This document shows positions 12,494 to 22,582 of a stretch of 64,000 nt of DNA, in pieces. The stretch covers positions 82,811,932 to 82,875,931 of the forward strand of contig OZ026623.1 of the NCBI GenBank assembly GCA_964020975.1. Reading direction: 5' to 3'. Within the stretch, counting starts at the first letter, position 1, and every line of letters begins with the position of its first letter. The DNA is from Hermodice carunculata. Lineage: Eukaryota; Annelida; Polychaeta; Eunicida; Amphinomidae. Position numbers and translations under genes: made by a program. The notes beneath the pieces are model-generated. The model searched no databases and was not told where the DNA came from. It was given only the letters and a program-made list of their open reading frames with translations.

Positions 12494-13847
12494 CTCTTAT
12501 ACAAAATTATGACCTTGGTCTGCACAAATTGGTTTCGAATAGTAAAATCCGACTTCGAGTCTTTACTTTATTATGCTTTTAGATGTAATTTGGAAATGTC
12601 TCAAGATAACCGATCTATTTGGCTCAACTCAATACACGGTATTTTGGCTTCATTAGATCTACAGGAACTTTGGAACAATTTCGAATCTTTCGATAACTTT
12701 ACCTCTCAAATAGTTAAAACACGCATTGCAAAAAAAATTGAAAGTCGATGGGACATGAAATTTCGCGTCAAGACAATGCATCAAAATTAAGAATCCATGT
12801 ATCATTCAAAAGAGATTTAAAGTTTGACAATATCTACAGGTTGTGAGAAGTTTTGGCATTCGAAAAAAATTACGCGTTTACCCTTAAGTGCACACAATCT
12901 TCAAAAAGAAATTATTGACATAAATGCCTGAACAAAGTTCCCGTAAGCGAACGTCTACGTGAAACATGTGGGCAGATCGATCTATTTGGCTCAACTCAAT
13001 TCACGATATTTTGGCTTCATTAGATCTACAGGAACTTTGGAACAATTTCGAATCTTTCGATAACTTTACCTCTCAAATAGTTAAAACACGCATTGCAAAA
13101 AAAATTGAAAGTCGATGGGACATGAAATTTCGCGTCAAGACAATGCATCAAAATTAAGAACCCATGTATCATTCAAATGAGATTTTGAGTTTGACAATAT
13201 CTACAGGTTGTGAGAAATTTTGGCATTCGAAAAAACGTAACGCGTTTACCCTTAAGTGCTCACAATCTTCAAAAAGAAATTTTTGACACAAACGCCCGAA
13301 CAAAGTTCCCGTAAGCGAACGTCTATGTGAAACATGTGGGCAGATCGAAGACGGGTATCATTTTGTTATGATTTGTACAAAATTTGAAACTCTCAGGAAA
13401 AAACTACCAGACAATTAAAGGAAATGTTTGCTGATTTTGATTTATATAGTGCTTAAGATATGTTTGGTTCTATTATGAACTTAAAAGATCCAGAATTAAT
13501 AAAAGTCTTGAAAGCTTCATTACGGATTGCATTGTAATAATTGATAAAACATTATAGACTTCCATACACAACACTTTATATGCTACATTTCCGCACATGC
13601 ATTCCTTTTGTTGGAATCCCCTTTTTTTTTTTTTTTTTTTGCTTTTGTTGTATGTTGTATTGTATTGTAAATGCTTAGTCTGTGCATTTATGTTGTTTGT
13701 GTCTTGTATTTGACAGATTGCTTACTAATGTATTGAGGCGCAGTCAATAAAGGTTCATTTCATTTCATTTCATTCATTTCATTCATTTCATTCATTTCAT
13801 TCATTTCATTCATTTCATTCATTTCATTTCATTTCATTTCATTTCAT
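12494..13847 (+). mobile_element. LINE 3' end inserted in HINE copy D, with internal tandem duplication
   Basis: The translated left part (WFRIVKSD...NRSIWLNSIHGILASLDLQELW...) and a later segment (RETCGQIEDGYHFVMICTKF) match the C-terminal tail found after the reverse transcriptase in many marine invertebrate LINEs: a WLN/W helical region and then a C/H knuckle. The catalytic part is absent, so the copy is strongly 5'-truncated as target-primed insertion predicts. The 3' end carries AATAAA and then (TTTCA)n repeats to about 13850. TTCATA at 12488-12493 and 13848-13853 is a likely target-site duplication, short and partly ambiguous with the tail. Frame breaks make it non-functional. Confidence 0.85.
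12611..13344 (+). repeat. ~367-bp tandem duplication inside the LINE tail
   Basis: Two adjacent copies (12611-12977 and 12978-13344) begin CGATCTATTTGGCTCAACTC and end ...GTGGGCAGATCGA. They differ at only a few per cent of positions by eye. The junction word GATCGA/GATCTA is shared, so unequal crossing-over or slippage is likely. The near identity implies the duplication is younger than the LINE insertion or was inherited from a close source copy. Confidence 0.93.
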
Positions 13848-14075
13848 TTCATAGATTTGTGTTGTGGGCGTATCTAATGACCAGAAACAAAAGTTGTGGA
13901 ATTTTAATATATGCTAATTGGAGCACCTGAAAAGTTAAAGCGTAGAATATTTTCAAAACTATTATAGGTAGAGGTGCCCCTCCCAACTTAATTTCCAGGT
14001 TTGTGCTGAAAGCGCATCCAATCAAACACAAACAAAAGCACCATTTAAGTTTATGCAAGTTTTGGAGGCACAGAG

Positions 14076-15268
14076 AATGAATTTCTTTGAAGCAACTCTC
14101 CTTTTCTAGTTGTGAAGTGATCTGATTTCGCTGTATTACACGTAGAGCGGATAGGATAAGGGTGGTGTATATGCTGTCAGCAAAAGCAATGAGGCAACTT
14201 GTAACATTTAAGAATGCCCGTTCACATACTTGTAATGTGTAACAGATGAGCTAAAGTCGTTGCAAGAAGTGAGGTAAAGAAGGCCAGCGGTGTGTCGGGT
14301 CAAACGGAAGACTCTGTAATACTTCATATCAGCTGCCCTCAAAACCCATGGTTTTTTTTTTTATTTTAATTTTTTAACCATTTGAATGCCAGTTACAATA
14401 GTCACACGTATCTGAATTATTATGATGAGTCCATTAAAACCAATTAATTCCACATGGAAGTTCCTGTACATTCAAGTGCCCAGTCACCTCGCCCAAACTC
14501 GGCGGTAACAGGGAAAAGCAAATGGTCGGACAAGAGTTGTTTGGCGCATTTCCCAGAGGGAACCACTAAAGGCTGTTGACTTAATCTAGAAATTCGCGCT
14601 TTTGGGGTCGATTCAATTTTTTTTAGGTGGGATCAAAACATTGCTGTGGTATTAAAAATGTATATGTGTGTCAGGGGAAATAAATTGAATCAATTAACTT
14701 ATTAAGCCGACAATAATACTTGTGATAATATAATACATTAAAGGAAATCACTAATAGCCTTAAAAAATACCCTAAATTCGGGTAATAAGGTAATTGTTAC
14801 ATGATAACCCCAAGCGACATAACTCTGGCATCACTCGAAATGCATAACGTCGCACGTAACCGTGCTTCTATATGTTTCTTAGTTATGAGGACGAAGTCAG
14901 CTGTAAGTTGAAGCCTGGCGTGAGGGAGGGGTTATTGTGTGCCCATGGAATGAATCAGTGACATGAAGCACATGTAGCAATGCAAAATTTGAGGGAAAAA
15001 CAGCGTTCGTAATTTTATAGTCAGCCATTATTCAAATCCATTTCTTTGCCGTTTTACTGGATCAGTAGAACCTTACATTTACTTAGACACTATATTGTTC
15101 GATAGATGGCTTCATCCGAGCTTTTAATTGCCCTGATGCCAGCCATAAGATAACACTTCAAATACCGGCTTCCTAATTTAAATGTTGCCACATTTTTTCT
15201 GCTGTGATATTAAACAGAGCTCAAATATTTTTCATTGCGATAATATAGTTTATTTATCTATATCTGTA

Positions 15269-15270
<2 letters not shown>
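14076..15270. other. unassigned intergenic sequence
   Basis: No gene or repeat family recognised. It lies about 2 kb upstream of the GT17 gene, and I see no convincing promoter or 5' exon. Confidence 0.5.
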
Positions 15271-15340
<70 letters not shown>

Positions 15341-15384
15341 GATCGATCGATCGATCGATCGATCTATCTGTCTGTCTGTCTGTC
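15271..15384. repeat. (CTAT)n/(GATC)n/(CTGT)n compound microsatellite
   Basis: CTAT repeats pass into about five GATC repeats and then TCTG repeats. The YLSI/DRSI frame across it is an artefact. Confidence 0.97.
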
Positions 15385-16661
15385 CATTTTGCACGTGTTT
15401 GTGGAAATGTTTGCACCAACCTCTTAAACTAACACATCACTTTGTGCATATCAGTAAACTTATCCGTTGTTAAACACATATGACCACCATCGTTTGTGAC
15501 TATGTACAACAAAACACAGATATTCTCTTTCCTCAAAAAAATTCTTTCTCCCTCTCTCTCTCCTGTTCTTGCCTTTGTACACCTGGTTTAACTGTTTTGT
15601 TCAAGATCAAAATACCGTACCTGGCTGGAATTACATAGCAAAACTGTTGATGCAGGGGGAAATAGCTGGAAGACAAAGTATTGTTAACATTTCAAAATAA
15701 TACCATATTACGTAATGGTTGAATGAGACATTTTTATCAGGATTTACAGCGTAATCAGAATCCATAATAACGATTTAGTGCCTTGAGAGTTTGCAATTAA
15801 GAATTATTACTTCCTGAAAATCTGCAACTGAGATGAATGAAGGCTGATAATTTAAGAAGTGCATGTTTTATTACCTTTGTTTGACTTGATGGTTCTACAA
15901 TACTCTATTGAACGTTTCCCTCTCAGTAAAGTAGATGGTGTGCACCTTACGATAACTATCATTTTTGTTGCTTGTAAAACTACAAAGTAAACTACGGTCT
16001 AAAGTCATATTAAGACCACGATTGGACGTGCTTCAGCAGCCACATAATATATATGACTGCAAATATTTTTCACTTCAGCTTCAACTGGCACATCACACAT
16101 GAATATGAAAAAGACCAGGTATGATTAATGTCTGGGTAATAAGGCATACTAATCTCCCTCTGCTGCTTGCAACAGTTTTGTTACAGGTTTTGACATAATT
16201 AAGAGGAGGATAAACGGTGTTGCATAGTGGCGTATTGAGGCATTTTATTTGCCATACCAGCGTACCGTCGGCCCTCTTATTTTCCATACCAGCGTACCGT
16301 CGGCCCTCTTATTTTCTATACTTTGTACTAGAAGTCATTCATTATCTTGAAACATTCCTATCTTCTATACTCTGTACTGGAGCAAAGTTATTTCCTATAT
16401 TTTCAATTCGACACTGACTCGCTTCCAAGGAGTCTCAAAACCAGTACACAGATCGAAATGTACATACTCATGTAACTGCATAATATGTAATTATGAAGAG
16501 TTATCCTATCCCATTCTACCGAGTCATAAGGCATGGTGAACTTGCCTGAAAATACTCTCAATTCTAGAAACCTTATACTGTTTTGTTGAGGGCCAGAAAC
16601 ACTTCTCTTGAAATACAAGTTTTTGACGTGTCCTACAGGCTGTAATGTTTCAATTATATGT

Positions 16662-16694
<33 letters not shown>

Positions 16695-16737
16695 ACTTTC
16701 AGAATACCCGGGCTATGAGGATCTGATTTTTGCTGGC
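15385..16737. other. upstream region of the GT17 gene, with a 32-bp duplication
   Basis: Positions 16252-16283 and 16284-16315 are two copies of a 32-bp unit containing CCATACCAGCGTACCGTCGG. Similar 'accagcgtac' and 'gtactacgtact' words recur at 45.27-45.44 kb. An (AT)n tract at 16669-16693 is followed by ATTACTTTCAG, a possible splice acceptor (AG at 16701-16702) that would put the GT17 start codon 35 bp into an exon. The 5' non-coding exon and promoter were not found. Confidence 0.5.
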
Positions 16738-18843
16738 ATGAGGTTCAGATGTGGACTCTTCAGCAAATTACGAACATGGGTCATCATTTTGGTATTACTT
16801 CAATCCAGTATCATTTGGATGTACCTTCAGGTTTCTGGACTGGAACCCAGGAAAGCACGAACTACTCCCATCCTTCAATTCCAAGCATGGCTTCCTCGAA
16901 CTACAGCAAGTACCATAATATCAAAAAGGAAACCCATGGCACACGGACGCGAAATGGATACCCTACCCATGGCCACGTTAAAAGACCAACATACAGTTAT
17001 AAGGAAGACCCAGGGTAATTTAATGTCTTACAAAGGAGGGCAGGATTTCACCAACTGGGGTGCACAGGAATTGGGAAAAAATAAAGAGATCAGTCGATTG
17101 AATGTCATGAGGCCAAATCACAAGAAAGAGATATATAGATATCGGACTGGAAGACTGACCCATCCCAAGGCCAGACTGAAAACAACTGACACCGGGCTTA
17201 CCATTCAGCCTGCCAGGTTGAATCAGCCGGTTGTACCACAGACACACCCTGTTAAATGGAAACCCAGGTGGACCACTGCCCGTCGTTCTTCTAATGTTAT
17301 CTATCGCAAAACATTCCTTCATCCTCATGTACATTACAGCAGATCTACTTCTACTCCGAGCGTCAACATGGATTCACACAAATATATGCAAGGAGGTAAT
17401 CCATACTCCAATGTTGGAAATAGTCAGAGAAATCAACCCAACGATTTCCTGGTAGAGAAAAGGCAATACGGATCAAAATTTTCAGAACAAAATTTACCGT
17501 TACAGAATTCTATTTTGTCTGATGGGGCGATCATGCAGTTCCACAACCAGGATAGGCAGCAATTACACGAAGCAATGTCAAAAACGAAAGTGAAAATTTA
17601 TCCAACTTCTCTACTAATTGATGAGAAACGGATGATACATCTATGGAAAATGGGTGGCGCTCAGTTGAATTTGTTCAGGTTTTACCATCCTCCAAGGCGG
17701 AGAAATTTTTACATGTTGGAGAGTATGGACACTTATGCCAATCATTTTGAACCCAGGGGATGCTACATTGAAGGTTTGGAGCAAAATACCAGGGTGCCTA
17801 TCCGTGATCGTTGTTTTTGCAGACGCGGTTACCATGGTGAAATGTGTAATATTCCTGACATAGTATACTTCACATCAGCCTCCAAATTCATCAGTTCTAT
17901 GATGCCAAGAAGAAAACCCAGACGAATCATCAATGCTCTTGCTTTTAATATGGAATACGCGCTTTTAGAAGCGAGAATAAATGAACTCCAAGATGTCGTG
18001 GATGTTTTTATCATTTTGGAATCAAACTACACAAATTACGGGGAACCTAAGCCTTTGCGTTTGCTTGAACGGCTTAGAATGGGCTATTTGATGAAATTCC
18101 ATTCAAAAATTTCTTACTTGATGATGGATCACTTCCCAGATGGTGGAAGGGACAATGGCTGGGTCGTTGACCAGTACCAAAGAACATTTATTGGTCGAGA
18201 AGGCATGAAGCAACTTAGAAATGTCCGCGATGACGACTTGTTCATTTATACAGATGCCGATGAAATTCCGTCGCGTGAATCTTTGCTCTTCCTCCGATGG
18301 CATGACGGATATCCGGAGCCATTTGGATTTACATTGCGGTGGTCTGTATATGGCTTCTTTTGGAGACAACCAAATCCAACAAAGATATTCGCTGGTTGCT
18401 CAATTAGAATGTTTCGAGACATTTTCCGATTTGATGCCTTTGATCTCCGCGATGGAAATTACCGTAAAAAGGCAAAAAAGCAAATAAGAAGTTACACACA
18501 AAGCGGTGGTCTTCTTTACGAATGGTACCTCGGGGACACGATTTCCCACGCAGGCTGGCACTGTTCATGGTGTCTCCCGGTGGAAGGTATTAGAAATAAA
18601 CTAGTGTCTGCCATAAATGCTGATTTCCCGCGCTGGGGCGATTTTCCAGAAAAGTTAAACCTGGCATATTTGAGGAATCTCGTGAAGTCCGGAGTGTGGT
18701 TTGACGACAAAACGACAGTTGGGTCACTAAGAGACGCAGGAAATGACTTTTTCTTTGCCCCGGACTACATGTTACAGCATTATCAAAGCTTCAAATTTTT
18801 GCTCAATGTGACTGAAGTTGACTCCATACCATACAGTATTTAG
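16738..18843 (+). CDS. MGAT3: beta-1,4-mannosyl-glycoprotein 4-beta-N-acetylglucosaminyltransferase homolog (GT17)
   Basis: MGAT3 adds the bisecting GlcNAc in beta-1,4 linkage to the core mannose of N-glycans in the Golgi, using UDP-GlcNAc. I chose the ATG at 16738 (701 aa). It gives the expected type II layout of a short basic N-terminus (MRFRCGLFSKLR) and one membrane segment at about 13-31. An ATG 31 codons upstream only adds a frame through an (AT)n tract. A long stem of about 300 residues, rich in K/R/P/N, follows. Next comes an EGF-like cysteine motif (C342, C359-F-C361, GYHG, C370), as in vertebrate MGAT3, and the GT17 domain from about 395 to the end. Conserved GT17 words include RRIINA, DVVDVFIILESNYTNYGEPKP, DHFPDGGRDNGW, YTDADEIP with DAD at 506-508, YGFFWRQP, AGWHCSWC, EGIRNKLVSA and NADFPRWGD. 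The frame is unbroken and uninterrupted by introns, as in mammalian MGAT3. The stem is longer than in human. Donor and acceptor specificity are inferred from family only. Confidence 0.93.
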   Translation: MRFRCGLFSKLRTWVIILVLLQSSIIWMYLQVSGLEPRKARTTPILQFQAWLPRTTASTIISKRKPMAHGREMDTLPMATLKDQHTVIRKTQGNLMSYKGGQDFTNWGAQELGKNKEISRLNVMRPNHKKEIYRYRTGRLTHPKARLKTTDTGLTIQPARLNQPVVPQTHPVKWKPRWTTARRSSNVIYRKTFLHPHVHYSRSTSTPSVNMDSHKYMQGGNPYSNVGNSQRNQPNDFLVEKRQYGSKFSEQNLPLQNSILSDGAIMQFHNQDRQQLHEAMSKTKVKIYPTSLLIDEKRMIHLWKMGGAQLNLFRFYHPPRRRNFYMLESMDTYANHFEPRGCYIEGLEQNTRVPIRDRCFCRRGYHGEMCNIPDIVYFTSASKFISSMMPRRKPRRIINALAFNMEYALLEARINELQDVVDVFIILESNYTNYGEPKPLRLLERLRMGYLMKFHSKISYLMMDHFPDGGRDNGWVVDQYQRTFIGREGMKQLRNVRDDDLFIYTDADEIPSRESLLFLRWHDGYPEPFGFTLRWSVYGFFWRQPNPTKIFAGCSIRMFRDIFRFDAFDLRDGNYRKKAKKQIRSYTQSGGLLYEWYLGDTISHAGWHCSWCLPVEGIRNKLVSAINADFPRWGDFPEKLNLAYLRNLVKSGVWFDDKTTVGSLRDAGNDFFFAPDYMLQHYQSFKFLLNVTEVDSIPYSI

Positions 18844-19931
18844 CACAGTGAAAATCATGATGTAATGTTTTTGTGTGTATGCCTTTTTTATGCTGATAAA
18901 TGCAGCTACAAACCGCCCCTATTCTAGAGAGGTACCAACTTGATTCTCTTTTGAGCAAAGATTCTGATATTCTTTCAGCCCACATAAGACTATATTTTCC
19001 ATTTCTGACGATGGAACACCAGAGAGATATAGCATGACATTGTTTTGATGGTTTTCTCTTTGTTTACCACAAAATAAGAACAAATACGGGAATATGTCTA
19101 TTTTGGAATATTAAACTCACGATGCAGTCTTTTGTCCAGAGTTTTGATGCGTGTGGTATGTCAGACACCACGGAAGAAAGAATTTGCATTTTGCATTGAG
19201 CAAAAAATTGAAAAATCACCACGAAAGACTCCTTCTTTTGCGATGACAGACACGAAAATTTACAGTCTTCGAACGGTGCTTGATATATTTACCAGAGTGT
19301 CTGTCACCGGTAGGTGGTGTCACTCTAAGCTGTAAGTCTCAATTTAACTGCATGTACATTTTTTATTGGGTTTTCACTGTGCAATAACATTGCCATGTTT
19401 TTATCGGTATTTTATGCTAATGTTTACTAGTATGTAGTTTTTTAAATTTTATTTTACTCGTATGTGGACAATCAAGTTTTTTATGTATAATGTTTTATTA
19501 TTATGCAAACACCAGATCTTATTATGAAACAAAGGGCTTATGCCAAGCATAATTTGCACCTTTGTTTTACATGTCAATACCTTGAGAATGCTATCGCCAA
19601 TTTGTTCATTTTATTCTGGCAACAATGTGGTCGTGCACATGGATATAGGCTTCTGTATTTGATCATCAAATGAAAAATTCAAAAACAAAACAAAAACAAA
19701 AAAATGAACTAGAGCCAGGTGATATCCAATGGATGGCGCAGAAGCCTCCATCACAATCCAAAAAAGCATCGGAAGGGTCTGAACTGTCCACTCATTTAGC
19801 CACACCTCTTCTGTAAAATATGTGTTTAATGAACAAAAAGAGTAGGAATCCTACATTTTGTGTCCGAAAACAAAGCTGGCATTTTATTTTTATCAAATAC
19901 CCATGTGAACAAGTTAGCAGGCTCTTGTTGT
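18844..19931. other. 3' flank of the GT17 gene
   Basis: Probable 3' untranslated sequence and then intergenic DNA. ATTAAA at 19110-19115 could serve as a variant poly(A) signal, but no canonical AATAAA close to the stop was seen. No other gene is recognised. Confidence 0.4.
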
Positions 19932-20324
19932 CTTTTTTTTTTTTTTTGTTTGTTGTTGTTGTTGTTGTTGTTGTTACTTATTAATGTGCGGAAGCCTAAT
20001 GAAATCACCACAATCCTTTTTAAAAACTCGATTTTAGAACTCTAAATTACGAGTTTTTTTCACGTAATAATGAGATTTTAAAACTCAAAATCACGAGTTT
20101 TTTCTCCTAATTACAAATTTTGAAAACTCGAAATTACGAGTCTTTTTCTTGCAATGACGAGTTTTTCTCGTAATTATGAGTTTTCAGACTATCAAAAGTC
20201 AGCTTGCCAAATCTACGACAATGGTATTAACAGCGTGCCAACAGGTTCACAAATGGAAAATCGGTACGATATTCATGATTAAGCCTGCAGACTGCAGTGA
20301 TGAGACTTTGTCTCTTTTTCACCC

Positions 20325-21170
20325 TTACGGAAACATTAAGACCTGATTCACTTCATGACTCTTGAAATCATTCATGCAAAATGATAATGATTGTTTTAAT
20401 TGGTCTTTAGAACTCTGGTTGATTAACCTTTTTTGGTTCTCGTGTTTCAACAAGTTATTCTTGTAATCACCCATTAAATAGTAAATCGTATTTTCGGCTT
20501 CTGTATTTTGAAGTAATCTTTTCATCGACTGAAGAAGTCGATGTATATCTATCTGTATTTGTTGGTCTATAAATTTCACCAATGATAGCATTTTTTCAAA
20601 ATTAGTCAAATCCTTTTCTACTTCAACAAAAATAGCCACACACCGTGCTTCATTCATGAGATAAGTCTGCCCTTTCGATAAACTTAATGCCATCCTTGAT
20701 CATGATCCAAACGCCTTTTCCTTTATGGCCAGATCATTCCTCTTCCACATGGTTATAACCTGCTAGGTTGTACGAATCAGAGTTGTCTGGCATCAACCAA
20801 CTTTCACACATTTTTTTTTCAAAATTATTGCGAAGATTATCTAAATAAACCTCGTAATTCTCCATCTGGATATTCAGTTGCAACAATTTAAAGGATGTTA
20901 ACAGTTCAGGCTTTTCATCAATAGTGTAAACTGGCAATCAGGATAACACGCAAAAAGAGGACAGCAATGTTCATCAGGATTTCTTCGAAATAGTGATAAA
21001 ACTCTACTTTTAAGTTTCTCGAAATTGGCATGTTGTGAGAAACAAAGTTCAGAGAGACATGTGAGGTAATCATTCTCGGCATCAACGTGATTATATGGCA
21101 TTATGTCTGATAAACAATTGACACATATCCATTGATCGTTATTAACATTGTTAAACTTCTGCCCCGGTTA
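20325..21170 (-). pseudogene. LINE fragment: PHD-like and APE endonuclease region
   Basis: Read on the - strand, successive frames give the start of a LINE ORF2-type protein: NDQWICVNCL...MPYNHVDAENDYLTCLSEL (PHD-like linker), MPDNSDSYNLAGYNHVEEE, GQTYLMNEARCVAIFVEVEKDL and NTIYYLMGDYKNNLLKHE. The last three correspond to the mid-part of an APE-type endonuclease (the 'tetw..s..yni.gy', 'sl..el' and 'i.gDfN.n' positions). The usual GDFN is GDYK here. Several frame changes mean it is not functional. No reverse transcriptase follows. It lies wholly inside the foldback-like element. Confidence 0.8.
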
Positions 21171-21459
21171 ATGGTAAATTGACTTTTGATAGTCAGAAAA
21201 CCCGCAATTACGTGAAAACCTCGTAATTTTGAGATTTAAAAACTCATTCTTACAAGAACTCATAAGCACGAGAAAAAACTCCCACTTCCGAGTTTTAAAA
21301 ACTCGTTATTATGAGGGAAAAAACATAATCGCAATTACGAGATTTAAAAACTCGTAATTTCGAGTTTTAAAAACTCTCTATTACGACGTCAAAGAAAAAA
21401 ACTTCGTAATTTTGAGTCTTAAAAACTCGTTATTACAAAAAACCCTGTCTGACAGGGGG

Positions 21460-21740
21460 CATTTTGCGTCAAGATTCCGGAACAAATGGTGATCAGGACC
21501 ACACTCAAGAAACGGATAGTTCTTTTTATCATGGTTTCTCTGAAATAGTGATAAAATGCTACTGTTAAGTTTCTCGAAATTGACAATTTGTGAGAACCAA
21601 AGTTTAGACAGATATGTGAGGCAATCATTCTCGTCATCCACGTCATTATATGGAAATATGTGTGATAAACAATTGACACATAGCCATTGATTCGTATTAA
21701 CATTGTTAAATTCTGCCCTGCTCAATGGTAAATTGACTTT
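21460..21740 (-). pseudogene. second copy of the LINE PHD-like segment
   Basis: It encodes NTNQWLCVNCLSHIFPYN and DENDCLTYLSKLWFSQIVNF, which match 20960-21170 with moderate divergence, including the flank TGACTTTTGATAGTCAGAAA that joins the palindrome arm. The offset between the two copies is about 555 bp, so one event duplicated this segment together with the adjoining arm. Each copy has since diverged. Confidence 0.8.
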
Positions 21741-22041
21741 TGATAGTCAGAAAACTCGTTGCACGAGAAAAAAACTGGTAATTACAAAAAACTCGCAATT
21801 TCGAGATATAAAAAACTCTTACGAGGAAAAAAATCGTAATTACGAGAAAAGAATGCTAATTTCATTTTGAAAACCTCGTTATTATGAGAAAAAAAATCGT
21901 AACGTCGAGTTTTAAAAATTCGTTATTACGGGGAAAAGGAAAAAATCTTGTAATTACGAGATTTAAAAACTCGTAATTTCTGGTTTTAAAAACTCGTATT
22001 ATGAGTTTTCAAAAATAATATTGGTGGTCTCATCAGGCTTC

Positions 22042-22582
22042 TTTATTTATTGCAATAACCAGTTCTTGGCTTTTGGGGGAGGGGGTGGGGGTGGGGGTGG
22101 GGGTGGGTGGTCGAGTAATGCGAAATAGGGCTTGTTAAATACACTACTCTGCATGGGGCGGCACCCGCTCCCTGTGTCACATAATATTTTCAACCAATGA
22201 ATGTAGCAAGTTTATTGTATCCACAGAAATCTCCACCTTCAACAGGTGGATTTCAGGGGAAGTTATCTGCGATATAACCTACAAAGCACACGCTTTATTA
22301 GCGATGCACATTGAATGTATTGTGAATGGGAAGGCGACAAAGTGAACAACATGGATATGAGTGGTTACGCGTATTAGGTCTGCATATCTGTCGCCATAAG
22401 GTAAAATACAATACGATATTTTATGTGGTGGTGGGGGGGGGGTGTGTGTACCACGATACACGGTAGTCCAAAACAAAAACAACAAGAGGACTGTGATAGT
22501 CATGTCCTCAGCTGACCTTGGATTCATTTTGGCGAAGAAGCCTTAAATAGCGAAAACATCCAAAACATTTTCCAAATAGAAC
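22042..22582. other. intergenic sequence with a G-quadruplex-like tract
   Basis: Positions 22075-22112 hold at least five runs of four or more G separated by single T or A bases (GGGGGTGGGGGTGGGGGT), a textbook G4 pattern on the + strand. A second short G run is at 22431-22442. No gene is seen. Confidence 0.7.

Larger units (their letters stand above)
12052..14075 (+). mobile_element. Helentron-like element (HINE), copy D, split by a LINE
   Basis: The left part (12052-12493) has GTCTGTGTG at 12059, a (TTTC)n array at about 12098-12137 and minisatellite units with 'attatgcaaattatggccatt' and 'gacagaggtgccattcca'. The right part (13854-14075) continues the same unit ('gatttgtgttgtgggcgtatctaatgacc', 'atgctaattggagcacctgaaaagtt', 'ataggtagaggtgcccc'). 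The LINE at 12494-13847 interrupts it, with TTCATA on both sides. No 3' hairpin/CTAG was found after 14075. Confidence 0.75.
19991..22041. mobile_element. foldback-like element with palindrome-array arms around LINE fragments
   Basis: The ends are inverted repeats: GAAGCCTAATGAAATCACCA at 19991 and the reverse complement of GAAGCCTGATGAGACCACCA at 22041. Each arm (about 19991-20200 and 21740-22041) is a run of degenerate ACTCGTAATTACGAGT palindromes joined by A/T runs. Each arm stops inward at the same word (TTTTC-GACTATCAAAAGTCA). A third arm-like block (21181-21460) has the right-arm orientation, so the right half appears duplicated. This resembles foldback transposons, whose long inverted arms are built of short repeats (Drosophila FB, sea urchin TU). 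No transposase is visible, and the interior is LINE-derived. No clean target-site duplication was found. Confidence 0.72.
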
